A stretch of 64,000 nucleotides of DNA from Ahniella affigens (GCF_003015185.1 NZ_CP027860.1:4805001-4869000); one strand, 5' to 3'; numbered from the stretch's first letter, positions 52,078-62,309 are shown. Notes: a model not told the origin generated them from the letters alone. Made by a program: numbers and translations.

Positions 52078-53555
52078 ATCAAGCCAGTTTTCTGTTTCAC
52101 GACTACGAAACCTTCGGGGCCGATCCCAAATTGGACCGGCCGGCGCAGTTTGCCGCGATTCGCACCAATGCCGACTTCGAACCGATCGACGAGCCCGTCT
52201 CGATCCTGATGAAGCCGGTGCTCGATTGCCTGCCCGATCCGGTCAGCTGCTTGATCACTGGTCTGACTCCGCAACGTGCCGAGCAGGAAGGTTTGGACGA
52301 ACCAGCGTTCTTTGCCGAAGTGCATCAGCAGATGATCACGCCGAGGACGTGCACGCTCGGATTCAATTCGATCCGCTTCGATGACGAGTTCACGCGGCAC
52401 GGCTTCTTTCGAAATTTCTACGAGCCGTATGCGCGCGAATGGCAAGGGGGAAACTCGCGGTTTGATCTGCTTGACCTGACGCGCATGTGCTACGCCCTGC
52501 GACCAGAAGGAATCGAATGGCCAGAGCATGCGCCGGGCAAACCCAGCTTCAAACTGGAGCATCTGGCACGAGCGAATCGCCTGACGCATTCCCACGCGCA
52601 CGAGGCGCTGTCGGATGTCGAAGCCACCATTGGCCTCTGTCGCCTGATTCGCACCCATCAGCCGCGGCTTTTTGACTTTCTGTTTGAGCTCCGCGACAAG
52701 CGGCGCGCGGGTGCGCTGCTCGACTGGGCCAAGCGTACGCCGGTGCTGCACAGCTCGTCACGGATTCCAGCTGAGCGCGGTGCCACGACGATTGTCATCC
52801 CGCTTGCGCAACATCCGGTGCTGCCAAACGGCGTCATCGTGTTTGATCTGATGAGTGATCCCACCGATTTGCTCGACCTGGACATCGACGACATTCGCGA
52901 CCGCGTATTCGTCGACCGCAACGCCCTGCCCGAAGACGTCAGTCGAATTCCGCTAAAGGTCGTGCACCTGAACAAGGCGCCTGCGTTGGCGCCGCTCAGT
53001 GTCCTAAACGGCGTGAACACCCATCGGATCGGCCTGGACCCGGATCGCTGCGCCCGTCACGCGCTGCGCCTGCAAGCCGCTGAGGTGAGCCTGGCGAGCA
53101 AGGTTCGCGATGTGTTCGCGCCGCTCGCCGATTACCCGAAACAAGATGCGGAGGCCGCGCTCTATGACGGGTTTCTCGCCCAGGCGGATCAGGCGTTGTT
53201 GCCCAAGATTCGCCGCGCCGCGCCGGAAGCGTTGCAGGAGTTGGCGCAGGGGCTAAAGGACGCGCGCCTGAAAGAGCTGGTATTCCGCTTCCGTGCCCGC
53301 CACGCCGCATACACGCTGAGCCCGGCGGAAGCGTCTACTTGGCAGCGCTTCCTCAACACGCGTCTCTACGATGCGCCCGACCGGCCCGAGCGAAGCCTGC
53401 CCGCGCGCCTGACGCAGATCGCCGCAATGCGCCACAACCCTGAGTTGCGCCCGCAGGATGTGCCGATACTCGATGCCGTCGAGCAATGGTTGCGGGCGCT
53501 CCCAAATCGACTGGGCTTGAGTGCTGAACCAATCAGCACTCCCGCTTTGGATTGA
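52074..53555 (+). CDS. sbcB: Exodeoxyribonuclease I
   Basis: A 493-residue 3'-to-5' single-strand DNA exonuclease, slightly longer than E. coli ExoI (475). The DEDDh exonuclease motifs are FLFHDYETFGADPKLDRPAQF (D and E of ExoI), TLGFNSIRFDDEF (ExoII) and HSHAHEALSDVEATIGL (ExoIII, with His and Asp). The SH3-like and C-terminal regions (PLKVVHLNKAPALAPLSVLN; YTLSPAEASTWQRFLNTRL) are typical. It works in mismatch repair and in processing recombination intermediates. Coupling to a cyclic-di-GMP protein is unusual and has no evident functional reason. It converges with kinase 3, with only 6 nt between stops. Confidence 0.95.
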   Translation: MNQASFLFHDYETFGADPKLDRPAQFAAIRTNADFEPIDEPVSILMKPVLDCLPDPVSCLITGLTPQRAEQEGLDEPAFFAEVHQQMITPRTCTLGFNSIRFDDEFTRHGFFRNFYEPYAREWQGGNSRFDLLDLTRMCYALRPEGIEWPEHAPGKPSFKLEHLARANRLTHSHAHEALSDVEATIGLCRLIRTHQPRLFDFLFELRDKRRAGALLDWAKRTPVLHSSSRIPAERGATTIVIPLAQHPVLPNGVIVFDLMSDPTDLLDLDIDDIRDRVFVDRNALPEDVSRIPLKVVHLNKAPALAPLSVLNGVNTHRIGLDPDRCARHALRLQAAEVSLASKVRDVFAPLADYPKQDAEAALYDGFLAQADQALLPKIRRAAPEALQELAQGLKDARLKELVFRFRARHAAYTLSPAEASTWQRFLNTRLYDAPDRPERSLPARLTQIAAMRHNPELRPQDVPILDAVEQWLRALPNRLGLSAEPISTPALD

Positions 53556-53561
53556 AGCTCA

Positions 53562-56018
53562 TCAGCGAGGCGGCACCGACTGCAGCAGGCTCCATTGATC
53601 GCCAATGGCACGCAGTTGATCCGCCAGGGCTGCAGCGGCCGGTTGTTCGCCGCGGAGCGTGTAGCGCAGATACTCCAAACGAAGTCCCGAAAGGTCCGTC
53701 GTACCCGGTTCCGTTCGGAACTCGTCGGCGAGCTTCAGCGCGGTGTCGCCGGCAAGCTCGGCGCCGCTTGCTTGATCAAAGGCGGCGCGCCTTAGCCCGA
53801 GTTCGTACAGGCCACGACGTGCGTCCGCGGCCTGCGCCTCAACTTTGAGCAGCGGCATCAGGCCGTCCCGCGCAGCACGTTCCTCGATCGCGAATCCATC
53901 GGCGTCGCGACGCTCGGCATACGCCTGCACGAGTCCGATTCGTGCCCGCGCACGAAGCCACTGCAGATCCGTGTTGTCGGGCTGCGCGATCAGCATGTCG
54001 GTCAATCGATCCCGCGCCGCGAGCAACCTGGGCTCAGCGTCCAGGAATCGACCGCGCAGGCCGAGACCCTCACCTTCGCTGAGATCGATCGTAGCCATCA
54101 GTCGTTGCAAGTCCACGCTGGCGGGCTCATTGTCGAGCGCGGCGCGCGTCAAGGTGCGCGCTTCCTGCCAATGGGCTTGCGCCTCCGGCAGCGCACCGAA
54201 CTGTACCGTCAGCTCGGCCAGATACCGCAACGCAACCGCGAGGTCTTCCCGTATCAGCGCATCATCCGGATCAGCCTGGTACAGCTGCCGCAACGTTTCC
54301 ACCTGGGTCAGACGGGTGACGGTTCCGGCCGACCACAAACCAAGCGCCAGTTCGATCGAACTCAGCCAACCAAGCGCGCCCGCCCGCGTACTTTGAATGT
54401 CGCGATTGCCCGGATCATCGCGCAGCATCTCATCCCAGATCGAAACGGCTTTCGTGAGATCGGCGCGCGCTTCGGGAAGCTTGCCGAGCGCGTAGCGAAC
54501 GCTGCCGAGATTGTTGTAGCTGGACGCCAGATCGTTTCGCACGGTGGGCGGTGAGGCTTGATGCAAGAGTGCCTGCTGCCGCAGCCGCGCAGACTGCTCA
54601 AACAGTTGCTCGGCCTCGGTCAAGTTGGACATTTGATCCAGCAGTAGAAACGCTTGCCATTCCTGAGCGGCAGCAAGATTGATCTGATAGAGCGGGTCTT
54701 CGGGACTCCGCGCCAGCAAGTCCGTCGCCAGGCTGAGTGCCCGCTCTGCCGCGCGCGATGCGGCCGGCAGCTGACCCTGCTCTTTTGCGACATCGGCCAC
54801 TTGCAACAGGCTTTGCACCCGCGCGCCGAGCTCGGCCTCGCTCAGTTCGTCGGCGGGAATCGCCGCAAAATACTCTTCGGCGCGTTCGTTCACGCCTTGC
54901 AGCAGGTCGATCTTGCCAACTTTGCTGAGCCGCGTGCGCAAATCGCCCAGCATGAACCCAATCATTTTTTCGGCCTGCGCCTGCCGGATCTGCGCCTTCG
55001 CCCGCTCCACGCTCGCCTGCCACGCAAAATAGGCCACCACCAATGTGACCGCGACCAGCAACACGGCCGCCCATGCCTGGATGCGCCGCTGCACCCGCTC
55101 GCGGGCCCGAATTTGCGGCCAAGCCAACGCCTGATCGATGGCCTGCACGACCTCGGCAGCGCTCGGGCGCCGGGTCGGATCGACGCGCTGCATCGTTTCG
55201 ATCAACAGACTCAGGTTTGGCGGCAACTCCGCTTCGGCCACCTTCGGCTTGATCTGCCCAAGACACTCCTGCAGCAACACGCCGAGCGAATAGATGTCGC
55301 TACTGCCCTGCACTTCCCGGCCCTGTGCCTGCTCTGGACTCATGTACCGGCGCGTGCCAAGCACCACGCCGTGTTCGGTCAGCTCGCTGGTCCAGTCGGT
55401 CAGTACTGGGTGTTCGCTGGTGCCGGCATCCGGTCGCACGAGCACTTCTGCGGTCACTGGCAAACGCTCGGTCGCCAGGGCCTCGGCTTCTTCCAGGCTC
55501 ATGCTCGGCTGCGGCGCAGCGACTACAGTGGCCGCATGCAGATCGGCGATACGAGCGATACCGAAGTCGAGCACTTTTACTGATTGCTCGCGACCAATCA
55601 TGATGTTGTCGGGCTTCAGATCGCGATGCACCACACGCTCGCGATGCGCCGCCTGCAGGGCCGAGGCAACGGCCCGCACCACGTGCAGCAACTCGGGCCA
55701 GCTCATGGGTTCGGTGCGGAGGAATTCGCGGAGCGTTACGCCATCAACGAATTCCAGCACCAACAGATCGCCGTCAGGCGTTTCGAGCCAGTCATGAATC
55801 TGGCAAATTGCTGGGTGACCGAGTCTTGACAGCACTTTGGCTTCGCGGTTCAGGCGTGCTTTCGATTCCGCACTGAAGCGCGTGCGGTCGTTCAACGCCT
55901 TGACCGCAACCCGTCGCTCGAGCCGGGTATCGAAGCCCTGGTACACCTCACCCATGCCGCCACTGCCCAGGAGGGCGTCGATCCGAATGGCGTCGAAGGT
56001 GCGACCGACGAGGCTCAT
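53562..56018 (-). CDS. Transmembrane Ser/Thr protein kinase with TPR-like region (kinase 3)
   Basis: An 818-residue kinase. Domain about 8-310: glycine loop GSGGMGEVY, K40, HRDLKPDN (131-138), DFGIA (151-155) and SPE (227-229). The activation segment between DFG and SPE is unusually long (about 75 residues, against 20-30 normally), with an acidic/Ala-rich insert (SLEEAEALATERLPVTAEVL). One membrane helix near 318-336 (AAVLLVAVTLVVAYFAW) precedes a long helical TPR-type region. It starts 4 nt after the pdxJ stop, so the two are co-transcribed. It lacks the N-terminal helical segment of kinase 2 and is not its close copy. Confidence 0.88.
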   Translation of the reverse strand: MSLVGRTFDAIRIDALLGSGGMGEVYQGFDTRLERRVAVKALNDRTRFSAESKARLNREAKVLSRLGHPAICQIHDWLETPDGDLLVLEFVDGVTLREFLRTEPMSWPELLHVVRAVASALQAAHRERVVHRDLKPDNIMIGREQSVKVLDFGIARIADLHAATVVAAPQPSMSLEEAEALATERLPVTAEVLVRPDAGTSEHPVLTDWTSELTEHGVVLGTRRYMSPEQAQGREVQGSSDIYSLGVLLQECLGQIKPKVAEAELPPNLSLLIETMQRVDPTRRPSAAEVVQAIDQALAWPQIRARERVQRRIQAWAAVLLVAVTLVVAYFAWQASVERAKAQIRQAQAEKMIGFMLGDLRTRLSKVGKIDLLQGVNERAEEYFAAIPADELSEAELGARVQSLLQVADVAKEQGQLPAASRAAERALSLATDLLARSPEDPLYQINLAAAQEWQAFLLLDQMSNLTEAEQLFEQSARLRQQALLHQASPPTVRNDLASSYNNLGSVRYALGKLPEARADLTKAVSIWDEMLRDDPGNRDIQSTRAGALGWLSSIELALGLWSAGTVTRLTQVETLRQLYQADPDDALIREDLAVALRYLAELTVQFGALPEAQAHWQEARTLTRAALDNEPASVDLQRLMATIDLSEGEGLGLRGRFLDAEPRLLAARDRLTDMLIAQPDNTDLQWLRARARIGLVQAYAERRDADGFAIEERAARDGLMPLLKVEAQAADARRGLYELGLRRAAFDQASGAELAGDTALKLADEFRTEPGTTDLSGLRLEYLRYTLRGEQPAAAALADQLRAIGDQWSLLQSVPPR

Positions 56019-56022
56019 GGGT

Positions 56023-56775
56023 TTAGTGCTGCAGCGCCTGAAGGTACTGCTTCACCGTCTGATCCAGACCGGCATAAAGGGCGTCATTGAACAGCGCGTG
56101 ACCGATCGATACCTCGGCCAACATCGGCAACGCGCGGGCCAGAACCCGCAGATTCTCGGTGTCCAAGTCGTGGCCGGCATTGACGCCAAGTCCGGCCGCT
56201 GCTGCGGCCTGCCCCGCTGCGACGCAGTCGGCGAGTGCCTTGCCGTAGTCCTTTCTGCCAAACGCTTCGGCATAGGGCCCGGTGTAGATCTCGATGCGAT
56301 CGGCACCGAGCGCGGCAACGTCGGCGATCTCCTCGCTGTCGGCATCCATGAACAGGCTGACGCGGCAACCGAGCGCCTTGAATGCCGCGATCACGGGTTG
56401 TAAGCGCCCAGCATCGCGCTTGATCGAAAAGCCATGATCGGACGTGATCTGATCGTCCGAATCGGGCACCAGGGTGATTTGGTCAGGCAGGGTTTCCGCC
56501 GCCAGCGCCAGCAAACCGGGATACCCACGCGTGTTTGGCGGGGCAAACGGATTGCCTTCGATGTTGAACTCCACGCCCGCTGGCAACATTGCCTTCAGTG
56601 CGCGCACGTCGTCTGGGCGGATATGCCTCAAGTCCGGTCTTGGGTGCACGGTGATTCCAGCCGCACCGGCCTGAATGGCCACCGTTGCCGCCGCCACGAC
56701 GGAAGGCAGGCGACCGCCCCGGGAATTTCGCAGCACCGCGACTTTGTTGACGTTGACGCTGAGCTTGGCCGGCAT
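56023..56775 (-). CDS. pdxJ: Pyridoxine 5'-phosphate synthase
   Basis: A 250-residue TIM-barrel enzyme that condenses 1-deoxyxylulose 5-phosphate with 3-amino-2-oxopropyl phosphate to form pyridoxine 5'-phosphate. Signatures: [17 protein letters not shown] at the N terminus, [19 protein letters not shown] with the active-site His and Arg, [24 protein letters not shown] and [10 protein letters not shown], then [14 protein letters not shown] near the end. Length fits (about 240-250). It is followed by a Ser/Thr kinase gene after 4 nt and is divergent from the propeller diguanylate cyclase gene. Confidence 0.97.
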   Translation of the reverse strand: MPAKLSVNVNKVAVLRNSRGGRLPSVVAAATVAIQAGAAGITVHPRPDLRHIRPDDVRALKAMLPAGVEFNIEGNPFAPPNTRGYPGLLALAAETLPDQITLVPDSDDQITSDHGFSIKRDAGRLQPVIAAFKALGCRVSLFMDADSEEIADVAALGADRIEIYTGPYAEAFGRKDYGKALADCVAAGQAAAAAGLGVNAGHDLDTENLRVLARALPMLAEVSIGHALFNDALYAGLDQTVKQYLQALQH

Positions 56776-56914
56776 CGTTTGGATCCGCTTAAAACAAGGT
56801 GTGGCGCAATTCTGGCCAGCATGGGCGGCGCAAGCAACCGGGACGGTTTGTAAAATTGCCAGCCGCCACTAGGTCAGTACTTGGATTCGGCCCGATCTGT
56901 GCTCAAATTAGGGC

Positions 56915-59875
56915 ATGCAGCCTCGCAACTCCTCTCGGGCGGATTGGCTACAGTCAGGCTCAGACTGTGTCGCCCGGCTTTTGCCGTCTGTCCACCATAA
57001 CTTGACTACCAGCCTGTCCGCGGTGCTGGTCGGATTGCTGCTGGCCGCATCGGGCGCGCTCGCCCAGTCAACGCTTCCACCCGAGCTCATCGGCGCGCCC
57101 TTGGTGCAGCGCTACACCGCCGAGGACTACCAGGTGGCGCCTCGTCACTTAGGGGTGACGGCAGATGCCGAGGGCCGGATTTTTGTCGGCAATGTGGAGG
57201 GCGTTCTCGTTTTCAGCCAAGGCCGCTTCGAAACCATCACACTACCGAGCTGGAGTGCGGCGCGCCGACTCGTGGTTGGCCCGGCTGGCCGCGTCTATGT
57301 TGGGGCTTACGACCACTTTGGCTATTTGGCAGAAGACGAGCTCGGGGCCTGGCAATTTACCGACCTTGATGCGCGCTTTCCCAAAGATGAGGCGCATTCG
57401 CTCGGCGAAGTCTGGGAACTCCTCCTGCTTGGTGACGCCGTTTATGTTCTGACCGACGAGCGGCTCTATCGAATCGATGGCGAGCAGGCAGACTCCTGGT
57501 TGCTGCCGGGGCGTAGCCACACCATGTTTGTGGATCAGGGTCAGTTGTACCTGCGCATCCAAAGTCACGGCCTGATGCGGTTCTCAGAGGGTCAGTTCAC
57601 GCTCGTACCCGGGGGTGAACTGCTGGCCGACGTCCGCGCCAACCTCGCCCTGTCCCTGGACGATGGCGTATTGATCGGCAGTCGCCAGGACGCGCTATTC
57701 CGATTCAGGGGTGGCCAGTTGACGGCGATCAAAACACCCCTGGACGACTGGTTCAAACGCGCCGAGCTTTACTGCGGCCTGAAGCTTCAGGACGGCAGCC
57801 TGGTGATTGGCGCCTTGAACGGCGAAGTCATGCACCTAGACCCGGACCTGCGTTTGCTCGATCGGTTTCAAGCCTCCAGTTACCCGATCGTCGCATTGAC
57901 AACCGATCACGAAGGCGGCCTCTGGGCGGCGACCGATGGCGATCTGGTGCGCGCTGCCTGGCCCTCCCCATGGACTCAGATCACCAACGAAGACGGCTTG
58001 CTGGGCTCGATCGAAGACAGTGCGTTCTTTCAGGGGCGCCGCTACGTTGCGACATCGATGGGGCTCTTTGTCAGCAACTTGAGCCCAGATCAACGTGTGA
58101 GCTTTACGCGCTTGCCCGAGCTTGGGAGCGACGAGGTGTGGGACCTGACCACGCATCAGGGCATGTTGCTCGCCGCGCATCGGCGCGGCGTGTTCGTGAG
58201 CCACGGCGGCCCATTCGAACAAATCGCAGAAGGCAGTTACGCCTCCGACATTGTGCTGTCGCGCTTTCATCCTGAGCGTGTTTATGTCCTGCATGAAACC
58301 GGCATCCTGGTGCTGCAGCGCGAACACGATCAGTATCGTCGGGTCGCCTCGCACGAGCTACCTGGATTCGGTTTGAGCTCGTTGGTCGAAGCCGACGCGA
58401 ATACCTTGTTCCTCGGCAATTTTCGCGGTGACCCGGCACGCGCCACGCTGAGTCCCGATGGCAGCCAGATGCTCAACCACCAGATTCTTGGCGACAGCTT
58501 TGGCATTCATGTCACGGACGGCGAGCTCAGCACGGTCGGTTTGTATCAAGGCGCAGTCGTGCTCGGGATTGCGGCCGGGTTTTATCGTTGGGATGGTGCC
58601 CGCTTTGTCCCCGACAACCTTGATGGTTTAGAGGCGGATTACGAACGACGGGACGAGTTCAATCTGCGACAGGCCGACGACGGTCGGCAATTTGCGTTCA
58701 GCTCGCGGCAGTTGTTTGAGCGACAACCGGGTCAAGGCTGGCACCGGGTCCAGATCAGCTCACCGCTGGCGCGCGGCTTTGTCGATGTGGCGATGGAGCC
58801 CGAAGGATTGGTCTCGGTGATCACTTGGGGCGCACTCCTGACCTTGGATGAACGACGCAGCAGCCCCGATGAATTGGCGCCATCGGTCAGCATGCACCGG
58901 GTGGAGCTGATCGGTCAGCGTCAAGCCGTGTCGCGGCTACCAATCAACAGTGCCACACCGATCAACGTGGCGCCGCATCGGCAGCTTCGCTTCGAATTTG
59001 GCGCCAACAGCGCCGAGCGCGGCATCGAATACCGGTCGCGCCTGGTTGGCTTCGAGTCGAATTTCAGCAATTTCAGCAACGCGAATGCTCGGGAATTTTC
59101 CGCGCTGCCACCGCACGTCTACGAACTTCGGGTCGAAGCGCGAGCGGCATCCGGGCGCGCCTTTGCGCCGCTGCGCTATCGCTTCGAAGTGCTGCCGCGT
59201 TGGTATCAGACTACCTGGGCGGCCTGGCTGATTTCGGGATTGATGCTGGTCGTTGGCACCTTCCTCGCCTGGGTGTTCAGTCGCTGGCGCTCGCAGAAAT
59301 TGCGCGAGCGCAATCAGGAGTTGGAGCGTTCCATCGAAAGCCACACAAGGGAGCTCGAAGTCGCGAATCAACGACTCGCAAAGCTGGCCGTCCAAGATGG
59401 GCTGACCGGCGTGACCAATCGCCGCGGCTTTGAGCAGGCGTACGCCCGATTGTGGAACCGCTTGGCTGAAGTGCGTCAGCCGTTAGCGGTGCTGATGGTC
59501 GATGTGGATTTCTTCAAGCAGTTCAATGATGCCTTCGGCCATTTGGCGGGCGACGAAGTCCTGCGCAGCATCGCCCGCGCCCTGGAGCTCCACGTGCATG
59601 AGCCCGCCGAGGTTCTGGCCCGGTTTGGTGGCGAGGAGTTCATTGTGCTGTTGCCCAATACTCAGATCGACGAGGCGTTGAATCGCGCACAAGTCCTGCG
59701 TCAGGCCTGCGAGGAAGCCGGCAAGGCCAATGACATCACAGTCAGTGTGGGCGTAGCCGTCTCGATCCCCCGAGGCGGCCTGAAGCCGACGCAGTTGGTC
59801 GATGAGGCCGACGCCGCGCTGTATCGCGCCAAGAAGGCCGGTCGCAATCGGATCGAGCGCGGGCGGACCTTGTAA
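56915..59875 (+). CDS. Beta-propeller (two-component-regulator type) diguanylate cyclase
   Basis: A 986-residue membrane sensor. A signal or anchor near residues 30-50 (LSAVLVGLLLAASGALAQ) is followed by about 640 residues of propeller repeats of the ligand-binding Reg_prop type (VTADAEGRIFVGNVEGVLVF, ALTTDHEGGLWAATDGDLV). A Y_Y_Y-type Ig-like domain follows (about 680-760, YRSRLVGFESNFSNFSNANAREFSALPPHVYELRVEAR), then a membrane helix near 769-790 (AAWLISGLMLVVGTFLAWVF), a coiled coil, and a GGDEF domain with GGEEF at about 905-909 and the lead-in VQDGLTGVTNRRGFEQ. It should make cyclic-di-GMP in answer to a periplasmic ligand. It stands alone, divergent from pdxJ. Confidence 0.92.
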   Translation: MQPRNSSRADWLQSGSDCVARLLPSVHHNLTTSLSAVLVGLLLAASGALAQSTLPPELIGAPLVQRYTAEDYQVAPRHLGVTADAEGRIFVGNVEGVLVFSQGRFETITLPSWSAARRLVVGPAGRVYVGAYDHFGYLAEDELGAWQFTDLDARFPKDEAHSLGEVWELLLLGDAVYVLTDERLYRIDGEQADSWLLPGRSHTMFVDQGQLYLRIQSHGLMRFSEGQFTLVPGGELLADVRANLALSLDDGVLIGSRQDALFRFRGGQLTAIKTPLDDWFKRAELYCGLKLQDGSLVIGALNGEVMHLDPDLRLLDRFQASSYPIVALTTDHEGGLWAATDGDLVRAAWPSPWTQITNEDGLLGSIEDSAFFQGRRYVATSMGLFVSNLSPDQRVSFTRLPELGSDEVWDLTTHQGMLLAAHRRGVFVSHGGPFEQIAEGSYASDIVLSRFHPERVYVLHETGILVLQREHDQYRRVASHELPGFGLSSLVEADANTLFLGNFRGDPARATLSPDGSQMLNHQILGDSFGIHVTDGELSTVGLYQGAVVLGIAAGFYRWDGARFVPDNLDGLEADYERRDEFNLRQADDGRQFAFSSRQLFERQPGQGWHRVQISSPLARGFVDVAMEPEGLVSVITWGALLTLDERRSSPDELAPSVSMHRVELIGQRQAVSRLPINSATPINVAPHRQLRFEFGANSAERGIEYRSRLVGFESNFSNFSNANAREFSALPPHVYELRVEARAASGRAFAPLRYRFEVLPRWYQTTWAAWLISGLMLVVGTFLAWVFSRWRSQKLRERNQELERSIESHTRELEVANQRLAKLAVQDGLTGVTNRRGFEQAYARLWNRLAEVRQPLAVLMVDVDFFKQFNDAFGHLAGDEVLRSIARALELHVHEPAEVLARFGGEEFIVLLPNTQIDEALNRAQVLRQACEEAGKANDITVSVGVAVSIPRGGLKPTQLVDEADAALYRAKKAGRNRIERGRTL

Positions 59876-60014
59876 GCCACGCCGCGTTCCGGGTGCATCG
59901 CGGACGGCGATGGTGCTCCACATTGTCGGTGCCGATCATCTGCAACCGCATTTCTTAAATCGTCACGGTTGTCCGTACACTCGGGAATTGGTTCGTCGCC
60001 ACAGGGATCTAGCC

Positions 60015-61349
60015 ATGACTCAAGGACACCTGCATCGCCATCTCAGGCTGCCCGACCTCGTGCTTGCGCAAATCCTGATTGTGGTCGGCACCAACTGGTT
60101 TGGTGCGGCGGCGACACTGGGCATGCTCGGCGTGCTGTTCTGGCCCTTGGCGCTGTTGCTCTATCACGGGCCGCTGGCCGTGGTGGTCATGGCACTGGTG
60201 CGCGCCTGCCCAGAGGAAGCCGGACCGTATCAGTGGGTCAAGCGCGCTTACGGGCCGCGCATGGGGCTGTTCTTTGGCTGGATCTTGTGTTCGTTCATGC
60301 TCGTGTTCCTGGCGGCCGGCTGCCTCGGGTTGGCCGGTGGCCTCAGCTACGCACTGAAGAGCGTCGACGTTGACTTGCAACAATGGCCGGTCGTCGGCAC
60401 CGCGCTTCCATTTGTGTTTCTAGCGCTGCTGACCGCATTCGGTTGGTCGGGTTTCCGTCAGGCGCGATGGGTCCAGAATCTGGCAGCCGTTGCGCTGCTT
60501 TTGGTATTGGGGTTGCTCGGCTACCGCATCCTGCAAGCCGGGTTGCTCGACACCTGGCCGGGCTTTGGGATGTCTGTGCCGACCGACTCCCGGACTTGGA
60601 TCAGCCTGCTCAAGATTCTGGTTTTTGCGCTCTCCGGCCTGGAATTTCTCGCGCTTGTTGCGGGGGAATGCGAACGACCGGAGCGCACGTTGCCGCGGGC
60701 GATCCAGATCGCGGCGCCCATCAACATCGCGATCTACATGATCGGCACGTTCGCGGTGGTGCTGACGATTCCGCTCGCTGCGATCGATCAGGTCAATCCG
60801 GTTGCGCAAGTACTGGGCAGCCTCGGCGGTGTGGTCGCAACCGGCGTGCTGTGGGCGCTACTGCTGCGCGATTTCGGACAGAATACGCTCGGGCTATCCG
60901 GCGTGTCGCGCTTGCCAATGCAGGTCGGTCTGGACGGCCGCCTGCCCGCTTGGTTCGGGCGGGTCAACGCACGCGGCGTGCCCACGCATGCCGTCCTGAT
61001 CTGTGCCCTGATTATTGCCGCCATTCTTTCAGTAGTGACCGCCGGCTCGGATCGCCAGGAAGCGTTTCAGATGCTGCTGTCGGCGGCGGGCATTCAGTTT
61101 GGTCTGACGTATGTCCTGATGTTCAGTCTGCCGGTGTTCGCCAGCGCCGCGTTTGGGCTCGCCCAATCCGCCTTGCTGCGGGTCTGCGCGCTGCTGGGCG
61201 GCAGTCTGGCCACGGTGTTTGTGCTGATCTCGGTGTACCCCATCGACTCCGATCCGGACCCACTGCGCCACGCCTGGCGCGTGTTGCTGATCGTGCTCGT
61301 GCTGCTGCTACCGGGCGCTTTGCTGGCGTTTCTGCCGCAACGGCGTTGA
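60015..61349 (+). CDS. APC-superfamily amino acid permease
   Basis: A 444-residue transporter with about twelve membrane helices. The first helix region (LVLAQILIVVGTNWFGAAATLG) and the segment CPEEAGPYQWVKRAYGPRMGLFFGW are APC-type signatures, as is FALSGLEFLALVAGECERPERTLPRAIQIA near helix 6. It probably imports an amino acid or polyamine by proton or sodium symport, or by antiport; the substrate is not clear. AGGGA lies near the ATG at 60015. Its end overlaps the convergent WYL regulator by 42 nt, which is uncommon and could allow antisense interference. Confidence 0.85.
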   Translation: MTQGHLHRHLRLPDLVLAQILIVVGTNWFGAAATLGMLGVLFWPLALLLYHGPLAVVVMALVRACPEEAGPYQWVKRAYGPRMGLFFGWILCSFMLVFLAAGCLGLAGGLSYALKSVDVDLQQWPVVGTALPFVFLALLTAFGWSGFRQARWVQNLAAVALLLVLGLLGYRILQAGLLDTWPGFGMSVPTDSRTWISLLKILVFALSGLEFLALVAGECERPERTLPRAIQIAAPINIAIYMIGTFAVVLTIPLAAIDQVNPVAQVLGSLGGVVATGVLWALLLRDFGQNTLGLSGVSRLPMQVGLDGRLPAWFGRVNARGVPTHAVLICALIIAAILSVVTAGSDRQEAFQMLLSAAGIQFGLTYVLMFSLPVFASAAFGLAQSALLRVCALLGGSLATVFVLISVYPIDSDPDPLRHAWRVLLIVLVLLLPGALLAFLPQRR

Positions 61350-62309
61350 ACGCGGCGCATGGGCTTGCAGGCACTGCTCGGCCAACGCAGCCAATTCGCG
61401 ACGTAACGCTTCTGGCTTCAGTACGCGAACTTCGGCACCCAGGCTCAGTAACTGCCGTGCCCCATGTGCCAACGACTCAATGGCCACATGCAAGCGTTGC
61501 CAACCCGCCGCGGAGCCAGCGACCGAAAGCACCTGGTGGGGCATACGCAGATTTTGCAGCCACTCCAGACCGCGAGCCGTGACTTCGAGGTCGACATCGA
61601 TCTGGCGCAGCGAGGCTTCAAAACGCTGACAGGTCTGTTGCCAGAACGCACTGAGGTCAAAGTCGCGCGGACGCTTGACCGCACGCTTGGTGACCTGCAA
61701 CGACAGCACCTTGGCAAGCCGGTACGTCCCAAGGTGCCCGGAGCGTTCCGAGGCGGCCACCAGATACCAAGTCCCGGCCTTGATCACCAGCCCGAGTGGC
61801 GCGAGGTCGTAGTCCCGTGGTCCATTCCAACTCTGATAGCGCATCGTCAGACCATGACCGTCCCAAACCGCTTGCGCGATTGCACCGAGCGCCTTGGGCT
61901 GCTCGGATTGGCGATACCAGTCGATCGGGTCAATGTGAAAGCGCTCGCTGACTTGTGCACTCTGCTCACGCCATGGCGTGGGCAAGGCCGAGAGCATTTT
62001 TAGACGTGCGGACAAGGCTTGCGCACCAAGGCCGAGATCCATCGCCGGCCCGGGTAATCCAGCGAAAATCAACGCGCGACTTTCGGCTTCGGTCAGCCCA
62101 TTAAGGTCGGTGCGCCAGTTGCGACGCAAGCAGAAGCCGCCATCGCGACCACGCTCAGCATAGACCGGCACACCGGCGGCCGAGAGCTGATCAATGTCGC
62201 GCAGGATGGTGCGTTCCGATACCTCCAAGAGCCGCGCCAATTCGGGCGCAGTCATGCGCTCCCGGCTTTGCAGGTGCATCAAGAGGGACAGGAGTCGGCT
62301 GGCGCGCAT
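61308..62309 (-). CDS. HTH/WYL-domain transcriptional regulator (YafY-like)
   Basis: A 333-residue regulator. The N-terminal winged helix (MTAPELARLLEVSERTILRDIDQLSAAGVPVYAERG) is DeoR-like, and the middle WYL domain (about 140-215, MRYQSWNGPRDYDLAPLGLVIKAGTWYLVAASER) is of the ligand-sensing kind that binds nucleotides or nucleic acid. The C-terminal WCX extension is present. Such proteins usually control a divergent gene; here the NIPSNAP-like gene starts 136 nt away. Its last 42 nt overlap the permease gene on the other strand. Confidence 0.9.
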   Translation of the reverse strand: MRASRLLSLLMHLQSRERMTAPELARLLEVSERTILRDIDQLSAAGVPVYAERGRDGGFCLRRNWRTDLNGLTEAESRALIFAGLPGPAMDLGLGAQALSARLKMLSALPTPWREQSAQVSERFHIDPIDWYRQSEQPKALGAIAQAVWDGHGLTMRYQSWNGPRDYDLAPLGLVIKAGTWYLVAASERSGHLGTYRLAKVLSLQVTKRAVKRPRDFDLSAFWQQTCQRFEASLRQIDVDLEVTARGLEWLQNLRMPHQVLSVAGSAAGWQRLHVAIESLAHGARQLLSLGAEVRVLKPEALRRELAALAEQCLQAHAPRSTPLRQKRQQSAR

